A program made the position numbers and the translations under genes. This document shows, one piece after another, positions 61,560-64,000 of a stretch of DNA of 64,000 bases. A model generated the notes under the pieces. It was not told the origin of the DNA. It made no database searches and saw only the letters and a program-made list of their open reading frames with translations. The stretch lies in the NCBI GenBank assembly GCA_943361925.1, contig CALRIT020000019.1, positions 1 to 64,000 on the forward strand, read 5' to 3'. Position 1 is the stretch's first letter; the number at the start of each line of letters is the position of its first letter. The DNA is from CAISCU01 sp943361925 (GTDB taxonomy: Bacteria; Bacteroidota; Bacteroidia; UKL13-3).

Positions 61560-62083
61560 CCTACTGCCTGGGTTTTATGAAATGGTACAATTTTTCCTTC
61601 ATTTAATTTTTGAAGTACATCTGCAAGTTCGTTTTTTGTGATAACAGTTCGTGTTTTACCGGGTGCATAAGCCCAATTGTCTATTCTGCCACTGTAGACT
61701 AATTTGCTTGTTTTGTCATATACAAAAACCTCTGGTGTGATACTTGCTCCTAAATGTTTCACTAATTTCTTTTCTTCATCAAACAATACTTCAATTTTAA
61801 TTTGATATTCTTTTTTGAACTTTTCAATATCATCAGTAGTAAAATCTTTACCACTTACAATTCCTACAAACCTGATTTTTGAATTGTACTTCTCTTGAAA
61901 CTTTTTAATTGTTAAAGTATAATTCTGGCATAAAGGACATTCAGGTGAAATAAACCATAGTATAGTAGCATGATATTTTTCAAAGTCTTTTATCTTGGTT
62001 TTTTCTCCTTTATTATTTTTTAATTCGATTTGAACCAAAGGCATTAACAATATTGTAAGAAAAATTATCGTTTTAGTAAACAT
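61544..62083 (-). CDS. Thioredoxin-fold redoxin (AhpC/TSA or SCO-like)
   Basis: Exported thioredoxin-fold protein of 179 residues. An N-terminal signal or anchor segment (about 1-17) is followed by the redoxin fold, with the active-site CxxC in 'WFISPECPLCQNYTL' and later 'GASITPEVFVYDKTS' (cis-Pro loop). The CPLC pair resembles thiol-disulphide oxidoreductases and metallochaperone SCO proteins. It overlaps the cytochrome/monooxygenase-like gene by 16 bases. A role in heme attachment, copper loading or disulphide turnover for that partner is plausible. It is divergent from the esterase gene (start 62119). Confidence 0.82.
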   Translation of the reverse strand: MFTKTIIFLTILLMPLVQIELKNNKGEKTKIKDFEKYHATILWFISPECPLCQNYTLTIKKFQEKYNSKIRFVGIVSGKDFTTDDIEKFKKEYQIKIEVLFDEEKKLVKHLGASITPEVFVYDKTSKLVYSGRIDNWAYAPGKTRTVITKNELADVLQKLNEGKIVPFHKTQAVGCFIE

Positions 62084-62118
62084 TGTACAAATGTATCAAG
62101 TATCAATTAGTTTTGCTT

Positions 62119-63507
62119 ATGAGAAAAATTCTTCTAATCACTTTTCTGTTTCCGTTTTGTTTGAAGGCACAATTTACTATTAAAATAAATTCATTGCCTA
62201 GTAATACACCGGTTGGTTCAACAATATTTGCAGCTGGTACTTTCAATAACTGGAAGGCAAATGATTCATCTTTCATTTTAAAAGAAATTAGTGGAGTTCG
62301 ACAAATAACTTTACCTGCAGCTGGTGGTAATGCGCAATTTAAATTTACCAGAGGTTCATGGGAAACCGTTGAAGGTTCTGGAAGTGGTGCTTATATTCCT
62401 AATCGAAACTTCACCTATTCAACGAATGGCGTTTTAAACTGTGATATTGCCGGTTGGGAAGATTTAAAACAAGGTGGTGGTCCTTCATCAACTGCAAATA
62501 AAAATGTAAGAATATTATCGGATACTTTTTACATGCCACAATTAAATCGTAAACGAAAAATTTGGATCTACCTTCCAGAAGATTATCAAACTACAACTAA
62601 AACTTACCCGGTTTTATACATGCATGATGGGCAGAATATTTTTGATAATCTAACTGCTTTTGCTGGTGAATGGGGAGTTGATGAAGCTTTAAGCAATCGT
62701 GAAAAATTGGGTCAGTCAACTGCAATTGTTGTTGCTATTGATAATGGAGGTTCAAGTCGAATTGATGAATATTCACCCTATAAAAATGCGCAATATGGTG
62801 GGGGAGAAGGTGATAAATACGCAGATTTTATTACTTTAACCCTTAAACCATTTATTGATTCTGCTTACAGAACTAAACCTGAGTTTGTTTATACAGGTAT
62901 TGCAGGAAGTTCAATAGGTGCAGTAATTTCCATGTATACTGTCGCTAAATATCCAAACGTATACAGCAAACTGGGCATTTTCTCACCTGCATTTTGGTTT
63001 AGTGATTCATTATTCACTTATGTTAAAAATGCCCAACTCAATAAAGGACTTAAAGTTTATAATGTATCAGGTGCAACAGAGAGCAAAAACATGGTTCCTG
63101 ATATGAAACGAATGGATTCTTTATTAATAGCTAAAGGACTTGATTCCAGTTCAAGATTTTTGACAGTTAAAGCCGATGGTGCCCATAGTGAGTGGTTTTG
63201 GAAGAGAGAATTTCCCGCTGCTTTTAATTTCCTATTTCCACCCTTGTTAAATGGTTTTGATGAACTTGTTGAAAGTCCTAATATTAAAATTTATCCTAAC
63301 CCTGCAATTCATTATTTACAAATAAAAACACCGGTTGAAATTGACAGTTTTATGCTAATAAATTCAGTAGGAAATATTGTTTATAAAAGGGATAAACCTG
63401 AAAGGGAACCAAAAGTAGATGTGTCAGGTTTGGCTAATGGGAATTATGTACTTGCTGTATTTTCTGATAGAAAAGTTTTTTATAAGAAGTTCTCGGTTCA
63501 GAATTAA
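62119..63507 (+). CDS. T9SS-secreted esterase (Esterase-D/enterochelin-esterase-like) with starch-binding-like domain
   Basis: Secreted α/β-hydrolase of 462 residues. A signal peptide (about 1-18, ending LKAQ) precedes a CBM20/48-like β domain ('FAAGTFNNWKANDSSFILKE'). The hydrolase follows with 'VLYMHDGQNIFDN' (oxyanion region), the nucleophile elbow GSSIG (Ser265), and His356 in 'DGAHSEWFWKREFP'. The end is a T9SS type A domain ('IKIYPNPAIHYLQIKT', 'LANGNYVLAVFSD'). Acetyl- or feruloyl-ester cleavage on polysaccharides is plausible, not shown. ATG 62119 is used because it starts the signal peptide; the frame is open from 62083. Confidence 0.9.
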   Translation: MRKILLITFLFPFCLKAQFTIKINSLPSNTPVGSTIFAAGTFNNWKANDSSFILKEISGVRQITLPAAGGNAQFKFTRGSWETVEGSGSGAYIPNRNFTYSTNGVLNCDIAGWEDLKQGGGPSSTANKNVRILSDTFYMPQLNRKRKIWIYLPEDYQTTTKTYPVLYMHDGQNIFDNLTAFAGEWGVDEALSNREKLGQSTAIVVAIDNGGSSRIDEYSPYKNAQYGGGEGDKYADFITLTLKPFIDSAYRTKPEFVYTGIAGSSIGAVISMYTVAKYPNVYSKLGIFSPAFWFSDSLFTYVKNAQLNKGLKVYNVSGATESKNMVPDMKRMDSLLIAKGLDSSSRFLTVKADGAHSEWFWKREFPAAFNFLFPPLLNGFDELVESPNIKIYPNPAIHYLQIKTPVEIDSFMLINSVGNIVYKRDKPEREPKVDVSGLANGNYVLAVFSDRKVFYKKFSVQN

Positions 63508-63553
63508 GCTCATTTCAAATAGGCAAAAACCAAAATCTTACTCATTTCATTTA

Positions 63554-63808
63554 TTAATGAATGCGATGTCCATTTATTTTTTGATTGGTTGAAAAACCAT
63601 CTTTACTGAATAAAACCTGGTCATCGTGTTTATGAAGAATGATTTCACCCATTTCAACAGGTTTATCTTTTAAGAAATAAAGAATGATATTAGCTATAAT
63701 TGGCAGAAACAAACCAATGAAGAACCAGGGCCAGTAAGAATATCCTTTTGAACTGGCATAATAACCTGTAACAGGTGGATGTAATATTAAAAGAGGTAAG
63801 AGTTCCAT
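63554..63808 (-). CDS. Small membrane protein of unknown function
   Basis: 84 residues with a single strong hydrophobic segment at about 27-46 ('WPWFFIGLFLPIIANIILYF'), preceded by a Tyr/Ser-rich stretch and followed by a Lys/Asp-rich cytoplasmic-type tail ('LHKHDDQVLFSKDG'). The first 12 residues are also hydrophobic, so two helices are possible. No family recognised. It lies about 45 bases downstream of accC on the same strand, beyond a terminator. Confidence 0.55.
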   Translation of the reverse strand: MELLPLLILHPPVTGYYASSKGYSYWPWFFIGLFLPIIANIILYFLKDKPVEMGEIILHKHDDQVLFSKDGFSTNQKINGHRIH

Positions 63809-63811
63809 ATT

Positions 63812-63853
63812 AAAAAGAAAGGGCCAATTCTTTACGAATCAGCCCTTTTTTAT
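63812..63853 (-). terminator. Terminator after accC
   Basis: GGGC-ATTC and GAAT-GCCC complementary blocks (63821-63845) around a short loop, with an A run before and a T run after on the plus strand. On the minus strand it lies just past the accC stop. Confidence 0.8.
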
Positions 63854-64000
63854 TATTTGTTGATATCAAATGTATTCATAAATGCAGTAGTGAAGTTTCC
63901 TTTTTTGAAGTCTTCATTTTGCATTAGTTTTATTTGAAGAGGAATTGTTGTTTTTAATCCTGGACCTTCAATTATAAACTCACCTAAAGCTCTTTCCATT
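63853..64000 (-). CDS. accC: Biotin carboxylase of acetyl-CoA carboxylase, 3' end
   Basis: Only the last 49 in-frame codons are in the window. They read 'RALGEFIIEGPGLKTTIPLQ' and 'LMQNEDFKKGNFTTAFMNTF', which is the C-terminal end of biotin carboxylase (AccC family), where the family has 'RALxEFxIEG-x-KTTIPxH'. The product carboxylates the biotin of AccB in fatty-acid synthesis. The frame continues past 64000; the start is outside. Biotin carboxylases of other carboxylases end similarly, so the assignment to accC is likely but not certain. Confidence 0.8.
   Translation of the reverse strand, partial: MERALGEFIIEGPGLKTTIPLQIKLMQNEDFKKGNFTTAFMNTFDINK

Noticed and set aside
1..64000. CRISPR array, prophage, IS transposase or rRNA operon
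   Set aside because: No regular spacer/repeat array, no phage structural genes, no transposase with catalytic motif and no rRNA sequence was seen.

Overview
The window reads as ordinary chromosome of a low-G+C member of the Bacteroidota. The grounds are five secreted proteins with C-terminal type IX secretion (T9SS) sorting domains (β-helix protein, PorZ, deacetylase-like protein, kelch-like protein, esterase), a PorZ orthologue, an IleRS of the long eukaryote-like type, a DksA-like protein lacking zinc cysteines, almost no Shine-Dalgarno sequences, and several TAnnTTTG-type promoter boxes. I cannot name the genus. There is no rRNA operon, CRISPR array, intact transposase or prophage.

Layout. 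0-6 kb: small membrane and DUF4159 proteins, a T9SS β-helix protein, rsmE and pckA. 5.8-10.9 kb: a three-gene ABC/HlyD/TolC export operon whose ATPase has lost most of its composite-site motifs. 10.9-13.4 kb: a compact accessory module (GNAT, pirin, DoxX, divergent HxlR regulator with a three-copy operator) bounded by dispersed repeats and a large attC-like inverted repeat. 13.4-18 kb: metF, a PIN-type toxin-antitoxin pair, a KilA-N pseudogene broken by one amber codon, a secreted protein and a quinone-reductase-like enzyme. 18-31 kb: porZ, an RND-family exporter, ileS, a histone-H1-like/DksA fusion, lspA, serS, cyclophilin and lpdA. 31-37 kb: two T9SS cargo proteins. 36-45 kb: corA, ppa, a lipoprotein, a four-gene minus-strand run (MFS, CCG-domain protein, SPFH, Ldh-family), a kinase-fold protein and clpX. 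45-54 kb: lipoprotein, clpP, tig, tRNA-Leu(UAG), relA/spoT, fur, purA. 53-64 kb: SIMPL protein, pdxJ, a TPR hybrid sensor kinase, lipoprotein, ahcY, bacilliredoxin, a cytochrome/monooxygenase-like plus redoxin pair, a T9SS esterase, a small membrane protein and the 3' end of accC.

How they fit together. Most genes are housekeeping: translation (ileS, serS, tRNA-Leu, rsmE), protein quality control (tig, clpP, clpX, cyclophilin), one-carbon/methyl cycle (metF, ahcY), central carbon (pckA, lpdA, ppa), stringent response (relA/spoT) and lipoprotein maturation (lspA). PorZ supports surface attachment of the T9SS cargo. Strong intrinsic terminators close most transcription units.

The parts most worth a second look are the degenerate ABC exporter operon, the HxlR-controlled pirin/DoxX module with its attC-like border, the repeat family placed right after stop codons, the H1-DksA fusion, and the APH-like kinase-fold protein.
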